DNA of 44,720 nucleotides from Gammaproteobacteria bacterium (lineage in GTDB: Bacteria > Pseudomonadota > Gammaproteobacteria > Pseudomonadales > Pseudomonadaceae): assembly GCA_012719655.1 (NCBI GenBank), contig JAAXZZ010000141.1, forward strand, positions 1 to 44,720, in the 5' to 3' direction. The translations under genes and the position numbers were made by a program. Shown in pieces: positions 44,678-44,720 of this stretch. The notes beneath the pieces were generated by a model, which saw only the letters and a program-made list of their open reading frames with translations, was not told where the DNA came from and ran no database searches. The first letter of the stretch is position 1. Each line of letters starts with the position of its first letter.

Positions 44678-44720
44678 TTAAGGCGATAGACGCTCTCGCA
44701 GCCATTGGTTATCTGCTTGC
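44678..44720 (-). CDS. 3' end of a gene running off the window (unidentified)
   Basis: Read on the minus strand, the last 43 bases are open in one frame and end QADNQWLRERLSP followed by TAA at 44678. The composition is protein-like and it would be convergent with the small membrane protein gene, but 13 residues are too few to identify it. Confidence 0.35.
   Translation of the reverse strand, partial: QADNQWLRERLSP

Overview
The window looks like a chromosomal segment of a gammaproteobacterium of the Pseudomonadaceae, with moderate GC for that family (about half by eye). The evidence is gene order. metZ, purF, cvpA, a SPOR-domain gene, folC, accD, trpF, truA, fimV, asd, leuB, leuD, leuC and a divergent LysR gene follow the order I know from Pseudomonas aeruginosa. 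FimV, a fused MrpA/B subunit and MetZ-type methionine synthesis point the same way. Almost all genes lie on the minus strand. I see no tRNA, rRNA, CRISPR array, prophage or transposase.

Layout. 1-4.3 kb: the 5' end of a CheB-like response regulator and two coupled paralogous chemoreceptors. 4.4-7.8 kb: an aromatic amino acid permease, a CDF metal exporter and a protein I cannot name. 8.0-10.3 kb: a YgiQ-type radical SAM protein on the plus strand. 10.3-11.2 kb: a gene-free, repeat-rich block between convergent genes. 11.2-13.6 kb: a luciferase-like flavin oxidoreductase and a MATE exporter, divergently transcribed. 13.7-29.3 kb: the conserved housekeeping block for methionine, purine, folate, fatty acid, tryptophan and leucine synthesis, plus fimV and truA. 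29.5-30.4 kb: a LysR regulator divergent from leuC. 30.6-36.7 kb: dusC, a thioesterase, eda, edd, pgl and a DEAD-box helicase. 36.8-43.6 kb: a RarD-type permease and a six-gene Mrp Na+/H+ antiporter operon. 43.9-44.7 kb: a glycine-zipper lipoprotein, a small membrane protein and the 3' end of one more gene.

The most unusual content is a family of ~98-nt elements. There are four copies at 10.38-11.07 kb (three plus, one minus) and a fifth at 30.48 kb. Each has an outer stem of 16-18 bp whose sequence differs between loci but is self-complementary within each copy. Inside are two hairpins whose loops always show GGA (CANGGATG and [A/T]GGAT) while their stems covary. The G-T pairs in the outer stems fit an RNA read in one direction, and that direction matches the gene upstream at three loci. 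The loops resemble RsmA/CsrA binding sites. I propose a 3'-UTR structured RNA family that may bind Rsm-type proteins. The structure is seen in the sequence; the function is inference.

Other regulatory features are a bidirectional terminator between the MATE gene and metZ, a terminator after the glycine-zipper gene, a promoter upstream of fimV, and a leuC promoter with a T-N11-A LysR box about 65 bp upstream of the inferred start of transcription.
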